Of a stretch of 64,000 nt of DNA, positions 35,357 to 46,408 are shown in pieces. The first letter of the stretch is position 1. Each line of letters opens with the position of its first letter. The position numbers and the translations under genes are program-made. The notes under the pieces were generated by a model that was not told the origin of the DNA, did no database searches, and saw only the letters and a list, made by a program, of their open reading frames with translations. This DNA is from Rhizophlyctis rosea (lineage: Eukaryota; Chytridiomycota; Chytridiomycetes; Rhizophlyctidales; Rhizophlyctidaceae): contig JADGJC010000159.1 of the NCBI GenBank assembly GCA_027596075.1, positions 1 to 64,000 of the forward strand, read 5' to 3'.

Positions 35357-38300
35357 ATGAAGCGACGAAGGGACGAGTCCGAATCGGAAGAAAGCGACTC
35401 AGGCTCCGAAACAGACTCTTCTTCTGAGGAATCCGATGTGAAGGACGACGACCTCAATCCGGCTGACTGGGGCAACAAGGGTAAGTTGCTGCCGATTTCT
35501 ATATACACGTCGGAGGAGTTGCGCTTCACATCACTCTTCTTTCAACCATACAGACTGGCTAGTGAAGCAAATATTACGGTGCAAGTGGGACTATAATGCA
35601 GAGCTGAAGTGAGCATAGTTGGTGTCAATATCCGTAGTCACAAGAGAAATATATTTATGTCGGTTCACCAGACCAGACTGGATGTTCCTCATAGACTGGG
35701 AGCCCACGATGAGGAAGAACGGAAGTGAGTGTGTGGTCAATATCAATGCAGACCATGATTGAGGTTTGCTGGCTGACATATTGCGTTTTATTCATATTAG
35801 CGTGGAAACATTGGGAACCTACTTGGCAGCCCAACAAAGATGTGGTACGTCGAAGTAACATGGAGAGGAAGGAAATGGGGAGTGAAAGAAGTAGACTAGG
35901 GAACTGGAAGCATTGCACTAGAGTTTAAAAGTTTTTATGCAAATGGGTGCAATGGATGAAGGTCTGGAGCGGCTATGGTTATGTGAAGGGCCAGAAAGGA
36001 AACTTGTGGGCGCATAAATCAGACGTCCAGTGATCAAAGCTGATTGGGCTGAGCGGCCGTCTCGCCATGGGTCACCAAAAGCAGTATGCCGAGCTAATCT
36101 TTTCAATATTCCTCAGCCAAATAGACTTCAGATACAATACAGCAAGAACTCCCGAGAGAGCTATTGTCCTGTTTGCCAGAGATCACTCAACCCTCCAAAA
36201 CAAGAGAGAGATGCCAAAGGTCGGAAGAAGAAACGAGTGAGACATTGCAAGAAATGCCGATTCTTTCACGAATATTTCTGGGACAAGTATGGTATCGACA
36301 TACAGCGACCGTGCCGTATTAATGAGGAAACGGGGAAGCATGAATGGTGGGACTATACATACGAGGAGGAATTCAAAAATGCCTGGGAGAAGCAGACAAA
36401 GCGAGAGCAAAAGGAAAAGGAGAGAGAACGAAGGAAGGAGGAGAAGAAGCGACAAAAAGGGGAGGAGAGGAAGAACCACATGAAGCGACGAGGGATCATA
36501 CAAATCAGTGATTCTGAGGACGACGATCATGTGCCGGCCGGGAAACCTTCGACGGGATCTTCTGATAGCAAAGTGAATGAAGTGGAGCAGGCGGGACGGG
36601 AAGAAGGCGAGAAGAAGAAGACAAAAGTAGTCATTGGTGCCGATGGAAAGGAGTTTGTCGTCTCGAGGGAGCCTTCTCAGAAAGAAAAAATCGCGGCACA
36701 TTCTGAACGGCTGGAGACTGGTCAGGTCCCGCCGAAAGGCGACAGGGCTCAACCTCCAAAACCAGCTCCACCGACAACTTTATCACTTACAGCGACGGCA
36801 TCATCGCCGGGTCTCACCCTCAAAAAGGCCGTACGATCGGAACCGGAGCCTGTGAAATCGAAGCCTTTGACACTCAAAAATCTTCTTTACCCTGACCTGG
36901 ACGAACCAACCTCCTCTTCCTCTCCTACCGCGACTGCATTGCACACCCCGCTTACAACTTCACCAACATCTGCTTACCCTCCTTCATCGGATCCGTTCCG
37001 CGGCCTTTTCGCATCATCACGATCCTACAGTACCGCAAAACCACTTCTGAAGAAACGCCCACCAATCCCCAATCATTCTCGCCCATCAACATCAATCCCT
37101 AACCATCCCCGCCCTCCGACATCAATCCCTAACCACTCTCACCCATTGACGACCGTTGCCAATCACTCTCGTCCATCACAGTCCGATGCCGCGAAAGCTG
37201 AATCCGCTACGCAACAACCGCAACCCATACCGCGAGCAGATCCGGTTCCGAAGGCACGAACAAGTGCACCGAGTTTACCGAAAGATGCGAATGGAAAATT
37301 GAGGTTGCCGTTTGTGATTGGGCAGTCGCCTCGGGGGGAGACAGTGAAATCTTCGCCGGTTCTCACTCATGCTCTTCCGCCAAAGCCGACGGTGTCGAAT
37401 GTGCCAACATCCACAACGCCATTAAAAGATCAAATGTCCATAACCGCTTTAACAAATCCATCTCCTCCCAATGCCTCGTCCACTACCGCACCCGCTCCAA
37501 AGCTAACGCATCAAATCCAGCCAGTCCCCACCACCCCATCCACACCCCAACCCGCACAGAAACCCTCCTTCACTTCTGCTCTCAAATCCACATACCCATT
37601 CTTCCCTCAACTCCCCACACCCGCCACGCTTCGCGTCAACTTTGCTTTCCCGACCAACTGGTTGGACGGTAACATAAGACCTCCCTTATCTGAAGACCTC
37701 GATCGGTCGTGGGAGGATGGTCCCGTGAATGGGGGCGGACCGTCTTGGGAGGAAGTTCAACGGGGTGTGGAGAGGATGAAAAGGGAGATGGAGGAGGGCA
37801 AGAGGAGGGAGGAGGAGAGGAGGAGGGAGAAGGGGAAGGGGAAGGAGGAGGAAACGAGCGGTGCGGGGAAGGGGAAGGGGAAGGAGGGGGATGAGGAGAG
37901 TGGGAGTGTGGTCAGGAAAGAAGGTGAGGAAAGCAATATTCGGTCCATCATCTCGTGGGAGGATGAGGATGAGGATGAAGATGAATGGGGTGCTGCCAAA
38001 GGGGTTGCCGAAGAAGAGGGAGGGGTTGAAGAAGAAGGAGTTGAAGATGGGGAAGTCGTTGAGGAGACGTTCGTTCCGTTTAAGGGCAATTCGTTCCTTT
38101 TACCGGATCTATCCGGGCCGGCGAAGTGGGACGATGGTGTGGTGGAAGAAGAGGTTGATGAGTATGATGAGTATGAGAATGCGCCAGATGCGCCGGCGTT
38201 GCTTGAGGAGGTGGAGACGGGGGGTGTGGAGGAGGAGGGTGTGGGTGGGAGTAGTGGGGAGGCGGAGAAGAAGAAGGCGGTGGGGACTGGGGGGTTGACG

Positions 38301-40109
38301 TTGGCGCAGATGTTGGCGATGGAGGAGGAAGAGATGGAGGAGGGGGAGGAGATGGAGGAGGGGGAGATTGTTGAGGAAGGTGGTGGGGATGTTGAAAGCC
38401 AGGATGGAGAAGAGGATGTACCTGTTTTTGTGGCGGTTGCGGGGTCGAGCGCTGATTCTGTTTCGACTCCGGTGCCGATCCCTTTTGCGGCCGTCCCGGC
38501 GCCTATCCCTGTTCCCACCCCGATCCCTGTTGCAGCATTCCCGACACCTATTCCATCCATGGGTGTGCCCTCACCGATTACCACAATTGCAACACCTGCT
38601 TCCGCGCCAACTCCAATCCCTGTCGCGGCGTTGCCAACGCCTACTCCTGTTGCCAATGTTCCTACACCGGTCGCCACAGTCCCTACTCCCGTTGCCAATG
38701 TTCCTACACCAATTGCCACCATTCCTACACCTGTTGCCAACGTTCACATACCGATCGCCACAATCCCGACTCCTGTTGCCAATGTTCCCACACCGATCGG
38801 CACAATTCCTACTCCTGTTGCAAATTTTCCCGCATCGATCGCCACTCTCCCCACACCAAGTCCCAATGTGTCGATCCCAACGCCTATTCCATCCATTCCT
38901 GCTCCCACGCCCATTCCAGTTGCTGGTATGGAAGTGACAGACGGGCGTGCTGTTGTCGATGAGGACGTTGTGATGGTTGATGCAACTGTTTTGGAGGATT
39001 CTAGTAAGGGAAAGGGAGGTGATGCGGAGGAAGGGAAGGGGAAAGGAGGTGAGGAGGCGGAGGCGGAGAAAGGGGAGGCGAAGGACAAGGCGGTATCAAC
39101 AGTTGCTGATGATGGGCCGGTGCCGAAGGTTGGGGATGGGGGGAAGGTGGGTGGGAGTGTTGGTGTTGGTGTTGGTGGTGCAAAAGCTGCACCTGGAGGC
39201 GTGTCCGTGGAGTTTCTTGAAGATGTGGTAGGTGAGGATGGGCCGGACGCGGTGGCGGCGAAATCGTCTACGTTGAAAGAGAACGTTGCGGCAATGGAAG
39301 GAGTTGAGATGGCCTTTATGGGAGATTTGGTGGGTGAGAGTGGAAGTAGTCCACCCGTCATGGCGGAGACGGTGAATTTCGTGAATGCGGAGAAGGGCAC
39401 GGTGGGAACGGCGGATCGGGCGGTGTCGAGTGTATCCGGATCTAGTGGTGACAAGGGAGGTGCGAGCAGTAGGGATAAAAAGAAGGAAAAAGAAGACGAC
39501 TCGCAACGTCGTGCCGTTTTGTACCCCTGGGTGACGGACTTGGAAAAGAGTCCCAAAAAGGCCAGCGGTCCGTCCACCACTTCCTCTATCATCACAACAA
39601 CCGAAGTCCCACCCCCCACACCAGCAGCTCCGCAACAACCTCCCCCTATCACCACCACCATCGCAGCAGCACCTGCACAACAACCCCCTTCAACACCCCA
39701 ACAACCCTCAAAACGTAAACGCGCCCCATCGACAGCGCCATCCACCCCGTCAGCGACAGACACACCGACAGCCAAACGCCCACGTCGTGCCGCGGTTGCC
39801 GCGGCGGTCAAGATTGAGAGTTCGCCGGGTGTTGTGGGAAGTGATGATGAGGAGGAGGATGGTAAGGGTATGCCTACGCGGGGGAGGGGGAGAGGGAGGG
39901 GACGTGGACGGGGCAGGGGAAGGGGCAGTAGTAGTGGGAAGGGAAGAGTGAGTGGTGGGAAGAAGGGTGGGGATGTTGGGCATGGTGGTTTGGAAGGCAG
40001 TAGTAGTGGTGGGATGAATATTGGGTATGGGTGTGAGTGGGGGACTTGCAGGGAGATGTGTGGAAGTAGGGAGGAGTTGGAGAGGCATTTGCTTGATGTG
40101 CATTTGTGA
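35357..40109 (+). CDS. Chromodomain-like and C2H2 zinc-finger protein with long disordered region
   Basis: Predicted 1454 residues from five exons: 35357-35480, 35554-35608, 35672-35724, 35801-35854, 36031-40109. After an acidic start (MKRRRDESESEESDSGSE), exons 2-4 splice to a chromo-like module: DWLVKQILRCKWDYNAEL, KPDWMFLIDWEP, GTWKHWEPTWQPNKDVVRR. Next comes a CxxC pair (YCPVCQRSL, RHCKKCRFFHEYFWDKYGID), a basic/charged coiled region (EKERERRKEEKKRQKGEERK) and about 1000 residues of low complexity: Pro/Thr-rich, acidic, and a degenerate repeat of PTPVANVPTPIATIPTPV type (38.6-38.9 kb). The tail has PKRPRR-like and RG repeats (RGRGRGRGRGRGRG) and a final C2H2 finger, CEWGTCREMCGSREELERHL then LDVHL. 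Probably nuclear and chromatin-related. Family not recognised. Confidence 0.8.
38560..38930 (+). repeat. Coding tandem repeats, PTPVANVPTPIATI type
   Basis: Units of about 30-36 bases such as CCTACTCCCGTTGCCAATG with a preceding C, recurring about eight times with substitutions, encode Pro-Thr-Pro-Val/Ile-Ala-Asn/Thr-Val/Ile-Pro. The repeat sits in the disordered middle of the chromo/C2H2 protein. Confidence 0.85.
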
Positions 40110-40364
40110 GGGTTAGGGTAGGTCAATGCTAGGAATGGGTAGTTCTTGGGCGTAGGGTTAGTCCCAGCATCTCCGCTTTTCTGGAGCAAAGTGTATGTAG
40201 CTTGGGGAATAGGAAAACCTGTAACCAGCGTAAGGCTACGTGTATTATACAAAACACAAACTTGCAAACCTTGAGAATTGTGCTTTCCCGATCTTCTGGG
40301 GTGGTATCTATTTACAAAGTAAGGTTGCACGGGGTACAGCATACAAAACCCTTATTCCTGAAAT
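40110..40364. other. Convergent 3' region
   Basis: 255 bp between the chromo/C2H2 gene and the sirtuin gene. Two isolated telomere-like GGGTTAGGG or TAGGGTTAG strings (40112 and 40153) occur but there is no array. No gene is seen. Confidence 0.4.
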
Positions 40365-42797
40365 TTACCCAGGGGCATGACGGATCTCCTCCGTTTCATC
40401 CACCTCTCCCATCTCCTCTCCTCCATCCTCCTCTCCATCCCCACTATCCCCACCCACATCAAACCCACCCACCTCCCCCATCTCACTATCCCCATCCCCA
40501 TTCTTTCCACCATCACCCTCCTCCTCCTCCTCCCCTTCCTCCCCCTCCCCACTACTCCCCTCACTCGACGTCCCACTATCATCCTCATCCTCCTCATCAC
40601 TATCAGGAACCCAACTATTAGGCTGCATATCCCCAATCGTCAACGCCCCCTCAAACAAAAATTGATGCGGGTGTCGGCCCTGAATATACGGCAGTTTCGT
40701 TTCTCCTCCTTCCTGTTCGCCCTCCTCTTTCTTCTCCTCTCCTTCCGTTTTCTCTTTTTCCTCTGCGGTGGTGGTACTACTACTTCCACCGCCCACGTCG
40801 CCACTACTCCCGGCCGTCACGACCTTCTCATGTTTCAACTCCCACCCGAGCATCTTACACAACTCCGCGACGATCGTGTCGCAGTAACCGAGGAGTTGAA
40901 CGTCGAAGCCGGCCATGTGGGGTAGGGACTCCATGTTGATTAGGATTTGGGGTACGTCGTGTGGGATTTTGTCTAAATGTCGACCACATAATACAGAAGC
41001 ACAAAACGGAATTTGATCAGCAAATTTGTCCACCGTGCAATGGACTCATAGCAGCAAAAAAGGTCAACAATGGACCGAAAAACACCAACCTTTAACATCC
41101 GCCACCGGCGAAACCTTCAACGAAGACCCCATCACAATCAACAAATCAACCTTATCCTTGTCCTCCGCAAACCGCCGGTCAAACTCGTCCGGCAACTTCT
41201 CGCCAAAAAACACAATGTCCGGCTTCATGATGGGGTGCTCCGCGTCTTCAGGGCATTTTGTGCATATCGGGACGGTCTTTGTTGCATTGTGTTTTGATTA
41301 GACGATTTCGTGGTGTCTCACGCAAGATGGATGTCTTCGTTACCTGAGCGAATATGTCCTTCGCTATTGCGTCTCCTGGTACCTCGTGTTTACAGCTGAT
41401 GCATCGTGCCGTGGCGAACGAGCCTCCAGCCGGAATGTCAGTACTTTGCATCCCACCGCAAAAGCACATTCTTCAGCTGTTTCTCACCATGACACTGAAC
41501 AACATTCTTAATCCCCGCCACCTGTTCCAAGGTATCGATATTCTGCGTATAGTTACGCAGCAACTTTCCCTTCTCTTCCAAAAGTTTGATGAACATATGT
41601 GATGGTGAGGGTTGGAAGTTGCTTGGGTATATTTCCTGTAATTGAGCAACAAACAGATAAGGTACGTAGCATATTGAGGAACGATACGGCGGGGGAACTG
41701 GTCGAAATCGACTCCACACAACAATCAAATCAGGAATCACAAGTCACACCACAAAACATACTTTTGCAAAAGCATAAAACGTTTCCGGCTTATCACGGAA
41801 ATAGTGAATGTCGAACATCTCCTGCGGGTCGTTTAACTCGAATTCGTCTAGACGCGAGTATATCCCGTTTTTGGAGCGGAAGTCGGGTATGCCACATGAT
41901 ACAGATACCTGTTGATGAAAGTTGTCAGGTTAATGAGGATTCCCTTCTGAGCTATTCGTTCCCGATACTCACCCCTGCACCCGTCAACACCATTATATTA
42001 TGCTTGTCTTTCAATAATTGGACGACATCTTCTATTGTGTTAATATCTTCCCTCTTCCTTCGCCTCGCCGTCTACAGAGATATCATGAGCAATGACGAAG
42101 CACTTTGCATTATACAATTGCAATACCGACCTTCTTTGCTATTGCCGCCTTCAACATTGGTAAGAGATCATGGAAATCGTCCACGCCTGGCGGCTGCACA
42201 ATCGGACACTGTTCAGCAGATTGTCCGCACATATGTGGCCAACAGGATGGAGTACAAACCGCTTCGCAATCAAAGACATTCAGTAATGTCACAATAGGTA
42301 AACGTGGGTAGTATTTTTCAAACCATTCCCAAAAATCTAAGAATAACACGGTCAATCAAGATTTACATCTTCGTTTGGTGGCAGTTCCAAACCTAAGTGT
42401 CTCGCTTCATCCTGCATAATCTCTTTCGCCACTGCTGTGACCACATATTTGATGGGTGATGACGCTCTCTCTTCTCTCTCAGGCTCATCCTCTTCATCCG
42501 TCACGTCCGACTGCCCTCCAACAAGTCGCCGTTCACCGCTGACCAAATCGACATCCTCCAAATTGCCCTCCCTTTCCTCCGACTGGTGGTCTTCTGTGAC
42601 TATCGCACGTATGTCGTCGCCCAGTTCTAGATCGGCGGGTGTGCCATCCTCGTCGTCCGCCTGGAGGGGGAGAGGTGGGGAGTCAGTTTCTTAGAACAGC
42701 CAATCGCGCGGGTTCAACCTCATACCAGTGTTGGTCTCATGCGCTTGGCGGGCGGTTCCGCGTTGTCCGCGTCGTGATCAGACTGTCTGTCTTCCAT
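40365..42797 (-). CDS. SIRT1-class NAD-dependent protein deacetylase (Sir2 family)
   Basis: Deacetylates lysines using NAD, usually on histones and transcription factors in the nucleus. Starts [20 protein letters not shown]. The acidic N-terminus ends in ELPPNEDV, then [15 protein letters not shown]. The catalytic core, spread over several short exons, follows SIRT1 closely: [72 protein letters not shown] with the catalytic His, two zinc pairs ([13 protein letters not shown] and PICTKCPED), [29 protein letters not shown], and [20 protein letters not shown] with [13 protein letters not shown]. The C-terminus is acidic and disordered to 40365. At least seven introns are implied; the donor after NED (GTAAATCTTG) and the small introns near 42.3 kb were not placed exactly. 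Confidence 0.9.
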
Positions 42798-43228
42798 GCG
42801 CGATAGTGGTGTATGTGTTCAGTGGTGTTTCAGTAGCTAGTTTTTGATCTGTGGGTGGATTGCTTGAGCTGATTGAAGATGGAGAAGGAGAGAAGGAGGT
42901 GCGGCGATTGTCCGACCACGAAGGCACTAACTGAGCCGCGCGCACGCCACATGAAAGCCCTGCCACTGTCCAATAATAGATTTCGGACATGAAGGGACTG
43001 GAGCATGGCCATGCAGTGCACTTTCCCACACTTTCCAACAAAATTCTCATGATCTCATCTTGGTAGACCGCGCTCCTGAAATTCGAACAGACACATACTA
43101 TTTGAAGTTTGAATATACGATAAATTTTGGTAAGGTCGTGAGGACATCAAGTGTTTCTTCCATTGGCTTTACTTGCCGTCACATCAGAAAGTAACAATCT
43201 GCCAGACCTGCCAACGGAACGAAAAGCA
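42798..43228. other. Divergent intergenic region
   Basis: 0.43 kb between the sirtuin and the broken F-box gene. No motif is recognised. Confidence 0.4.
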
Positions 43229-44162
43229 ATGCCCCACCCCCCAACTTCTCTGTGCCTCCTTGCTTGTCTTCCTGAACTCATTTTGGATGACATCTTCGTC
43301 TACGCTTCCAAAAATCTTGAAGGAGAGAACATCACCCCTCCACCTACCGTTTCAAAACGGTGGTACGCAACCTGGCAACGGACCGTCCTGCGCGACCTTT
43401 CCAGCACCGTATTCGAGGACTCGAACAACTGCTACGCTTTCTTTGAAATGCTCAACAAAAACCGGCACGTGTACAACCACATTCGGAAAGCCCACATATG
43501 TCCGGTTTGCCCGCCTCGAAAGCCCCGAACCCCCTTCACATGGGGGAACGAATACAAACCCAAAGTTGACATCAATGAAGTAATGTTGACAGCCACGATA
43601 CATATCAGAAACATGAACAACCTTCGAGACTTGACGATTGGCCTCGCAGAAACTGAGCATATGTGGCATGCAAATATCACCTATACAACCGTTGCCCTCA
43701 TCCTCCACAGCATTCCGCCCACCGTCACAAAACTCTGCATCAAAGGGTTTCGAAGAGGATGCGATATGCAGAGGACATCAATCATATGATCATCATCTCT
43801 GCCCGATCCTCGCGCGCGCCGTCCAAAACATGACCTACGTCCGAATCTGCGTACCATACATCTGCAACGACTTCTTTTCGTCGGTGGACTCGTTTCCCAA
43901 CCTCAAGGAGTTTCATGTGGATGGGGGTACGACTGAAGGCCTGCAACTCTGCCATAATTCTGCTTTCCAAGTGTCACCACGGGACGAAGAGGAATTTTGA
44001 CGTGCCGGGATGAATAATTTGGGGAAGATGCCGCAGCTGAAGGTGTTCACTATAATCAATCCGAAGTATGCAAAGGAGGAATGGTGGTATCTTGAAAATA
44101 TTCTGGACGGGGGACAGTGTGAAGATTTGGACTGGGAGTCGGTTCCGGCAGAGTGGTATTAG
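43229..44162 (+). pseudogene. F-box-like gene with one frameshift and one in-frame stop
   Basis: Starts MPHPPTSLCLLACLPELILD, where LACLPELILDDIFVYASK with VSKRWYATWQRTVLRDLSST resembles an F-box followed by the usual outer-strand region. The frame runs to 43789 (CDMQRTSII-stop). The sense continues in another frame from about 43780 (DHHLCPILARAVQNMTYVRI, FPNLKEFHVDGGTTEGLQLC) to TGA at about 43998 (DEEEF-stop). It then continues in that same frame beyond the stop as RAGMNNLGKMPQLKVFTIIN and WWYLENILDGGQCEDLDW, ending at a second stop at 44162. The retained reading sense across a shift and a stop points to a recently decayed copy or two assembly errors. Fungal F-box families with LRR-like tails commonly contain pseudogenes. 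Confidence 0.65.
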
Positions 44163-45581
44163 CTAATAGCGGATAGGGGTGAGGGAGTACTTGCAGGTGA
44201 GCAGGCATTCAATGAGTGGGCTTAGAGGCCAATATGTATGAATCGTTGAATCTCGGACGCCTTATATTGGCAGGAATACCATGGTTTGGAGTTGCGGAAG
44301 AAACGGAATATGTATAATGCACCGTGACAGGCGGATGTAAATGAAAAGAACTTGCACGCAGCTGTATCCGTATACCAGTTTTCCTCATTCGTGTTTCATG
44401 TTTCTATCGCAGAATTGACATTGCCGACACTACTCATGAACTTGAAAAAACCAATCATTTCGGGCCCACGATTTAGATGATTGCCTGCACAAAGCTCAAC
44501 CAGGAACTCAGTGTTGTCTATTGTTGAGGTGATATTGCCTGATAGTTCGCTACGGCTTCCAGCTTCATCGAGACACCATCCTGAGCTTGTTCGTCGCAAT
44601 GTGTTCTGTTTGCAAAAGTCCCATCTCTTTATTCCTAGTTGGAAAGATCGCCATCTTCCGACCTGTCTGATCACTGCCTTTCATTTGCGGCTCCAAGACC
44701 ATTGGCCATTACTGTCAACGCGAGAGTAGTGTCTGATCTCCCTCCTTCCCGCACTCAACATATGGGTTTCCCTCACTGTAACCGACCCCGGGCCATAAAC
44801 CCCGTCTCGATAATGAACCTCAAATACTTATCTCACGTTTCGCATTGGCATGCCAAACGTCCGACACATTTCCCTACAATAGCTTGCTCGAAAACCACAA
44901 TCACGCAAGCGGTCCATCCATCAAAAATGGACTTGAAGATGATGAGTTGGGGTGGCAAGTTTTATCCGTAAAGGGGAAGGGAATTGCGCAAGGTTTGGCC
45001 GTCCGGACTTTTGATGGGCCACCTTCAGCACAGTGCATTGCATTCGGACATTGCGAAGACAAGGACAGCAGACGCGTCGCAACATTCACAGTATCCCAAA
45101 CCAGCATCCCCCTTGCCCGCCACCGATGAGATTGTCCCATTTGCAGTTCAATCTCTACCTGCCAACGCTCCCTCTGCTGCTCTGCATAGGGAACACTTTG
45201 TGTTCATGTTGAAGTGGAGGATATGCGGCAATCCAATTTTTTCGTGTTTTTCTCTCAATGCTCCAGCCCTTCCGCCTGGCGCTGCCGTTTTCTCCTAATC
45301 AACGGAGTAACACCAGACTATGCAGCTGCGATCTGCTCGCGCCGCCGCGGTGGCCAGGAACGAATCACAACTCTTGCGGATGCGGAAGCCCTCATTCATG
45401 CAATGTTGGCATATTGAATATCCAATTGCAACGCGACGGGATTCATGAGGACTATTCCGATCGGGCACGAAGAGATATGGATATATAAGTCGGCCTTCCC
45501 ACCTCCCGTCAATTCATCCTTCAGCTCGAGCCTCATCTAGTGACCTTTGCTTTCTTGAAACCAAAAGAAGCAGGAACCAAC
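44163..45581. other. 1.4-kb intergenic region, no gene recognised
   Basis: Only short overlapping frames without motifs occur. Sequence from about 44680 to 44775 shares short words with 47470-47560 (see rejected items). The promoter of the small secreted peptide gene should lie at the right end, where CT-rich sequence precedes the start. Confidence 0.4.
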
Positions 45582-46142
45582 ATGCACATCAAGGCTTCCA
45601 TCATCGTGTGCGCCTTCCTCGCCATGGCTCCTATGGCCCATACCGCCCCAAGTGAGCAGCCTGAAAAAACCTCCTGCCTATGAGTTGCTTTTGCCCTCCA
45701 TCGGTTTCTGAGTCCTTTAACTGAACATATCCTTCCCCTCACCACAGCTCCCACCAGCGCACAAGTCAACGGTAACACCTTCGGTATGCGTAAACGAGAC
45801 GGTATGTAGTCCTACAATATTGTTGTGCACAACGAAACCCATGGGGGGTGTTCGTTTCCATTTCCCATTACTGAAATGCTTTTATTTTCCATGTATCCTC
45901 GTCTTTTATCGCCTTGGTCAAACTTGGACGCCAAAAAAAATAAAGGAGTAAGCGTCAATGTCGAGGCCGGTGGCAATGCCCGTCGTGCTCAACAACCGGG
46001 TCTCCCTAAAGCATTGTCCGGTCTGGGAGAAACTTTGAACGGTCTTCTTGGTGGGGGTGGAAACGGTCCCCGACCATCTAGTCCAATTATTGGTCTTGTG
46101 CCCTCTATTGTTGGTGGAAACGGTGTGGGGCAAAAGGGATGA
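45582..46142 (+). CDS. Small secreted peptide precursor (106 aa)
   Basis: Three exons, 45582-45651, 45748-45801 and 45946-46142. Signal peptide MHIKASIIVCAFLAMAPMAHT, then a short propeptide (TPTSAQVNGNTFG) ending in MRKR, a Kex2/furin-type dibasic site, then a 66-residue mature region DGVSVNVEAGGNARRAQQPG... rich in Gly, Pro and hydrophobics (ALSGLGETLNGLLGGGG, SPIIGLVPSIVGG). There are no Cys residues. I recognise no family; the layout is that of a processed secreted peptide. The downstream sequence repeats the last intron and exon (next entry), which could supply an alternative C-terminus. Confidence 0.7.
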
Positions 46143-46408
46143 TGTGTAGACTTTTTGTTGCGCAGGAATAGAGAGATGTGTTCGTTTCATTTACGATTGT
46201 TATATTTTTGCACATTTATTCCGCGCCCGTTTTTTGTCACCTTTCGTCATTCAATAAAATAAGCTGTAAACATCAATGTCAAGGCCGGTTCAGCCTCTGC
46301 CGAACTTGCTGGTCCTTTACCTTCTTCAAAGAATGGTCGAAGGTAATGGGGGCCCTTGATGGTGCTCTGAAACTTCTGAATACTGGTCTGCTGGCATTCA
46401 TCAAGTAG
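46143..46408 (+). repeat. Tandem duplicate of the last intron and exon of the secreted peptide gene
   Basis: 46143-46263 aligns by eye with the intron at 45802-45945 (GTAG..., TTGTTG(C/T)GCA, GTGTTCGTTTC, poly-T stretch, final A-rich acceptor). 46264 onward aligns with exon 3 (GTCAATGTCGAGGCCGG versus ATCAATGTCAAGGCCGG). Read from a splice after exon 2 it gives DAVNINVKAGSASAELAGPL then PSSKNGRR-stop at 46346. A second frame beyond (GALDGALKLLNTGLLAF) resembles GLGETLNGLL of exon 3. The original donor at its start has become GATGTG. It is either an alternative terminal exon or a decaying copy. Confidence 0.6.

Noticed and set aside
40110..40165. Telomere-like GGGTTAGGG strings
   Set aside because: Only one or two isolated copies, no array.
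38744..40342. 532-residue minus-strand frame
   Set aside because: It is a shadow of the low-complexity coding exon of the chromo/C2H2 gene; composition and lack of domains argue against a gene.
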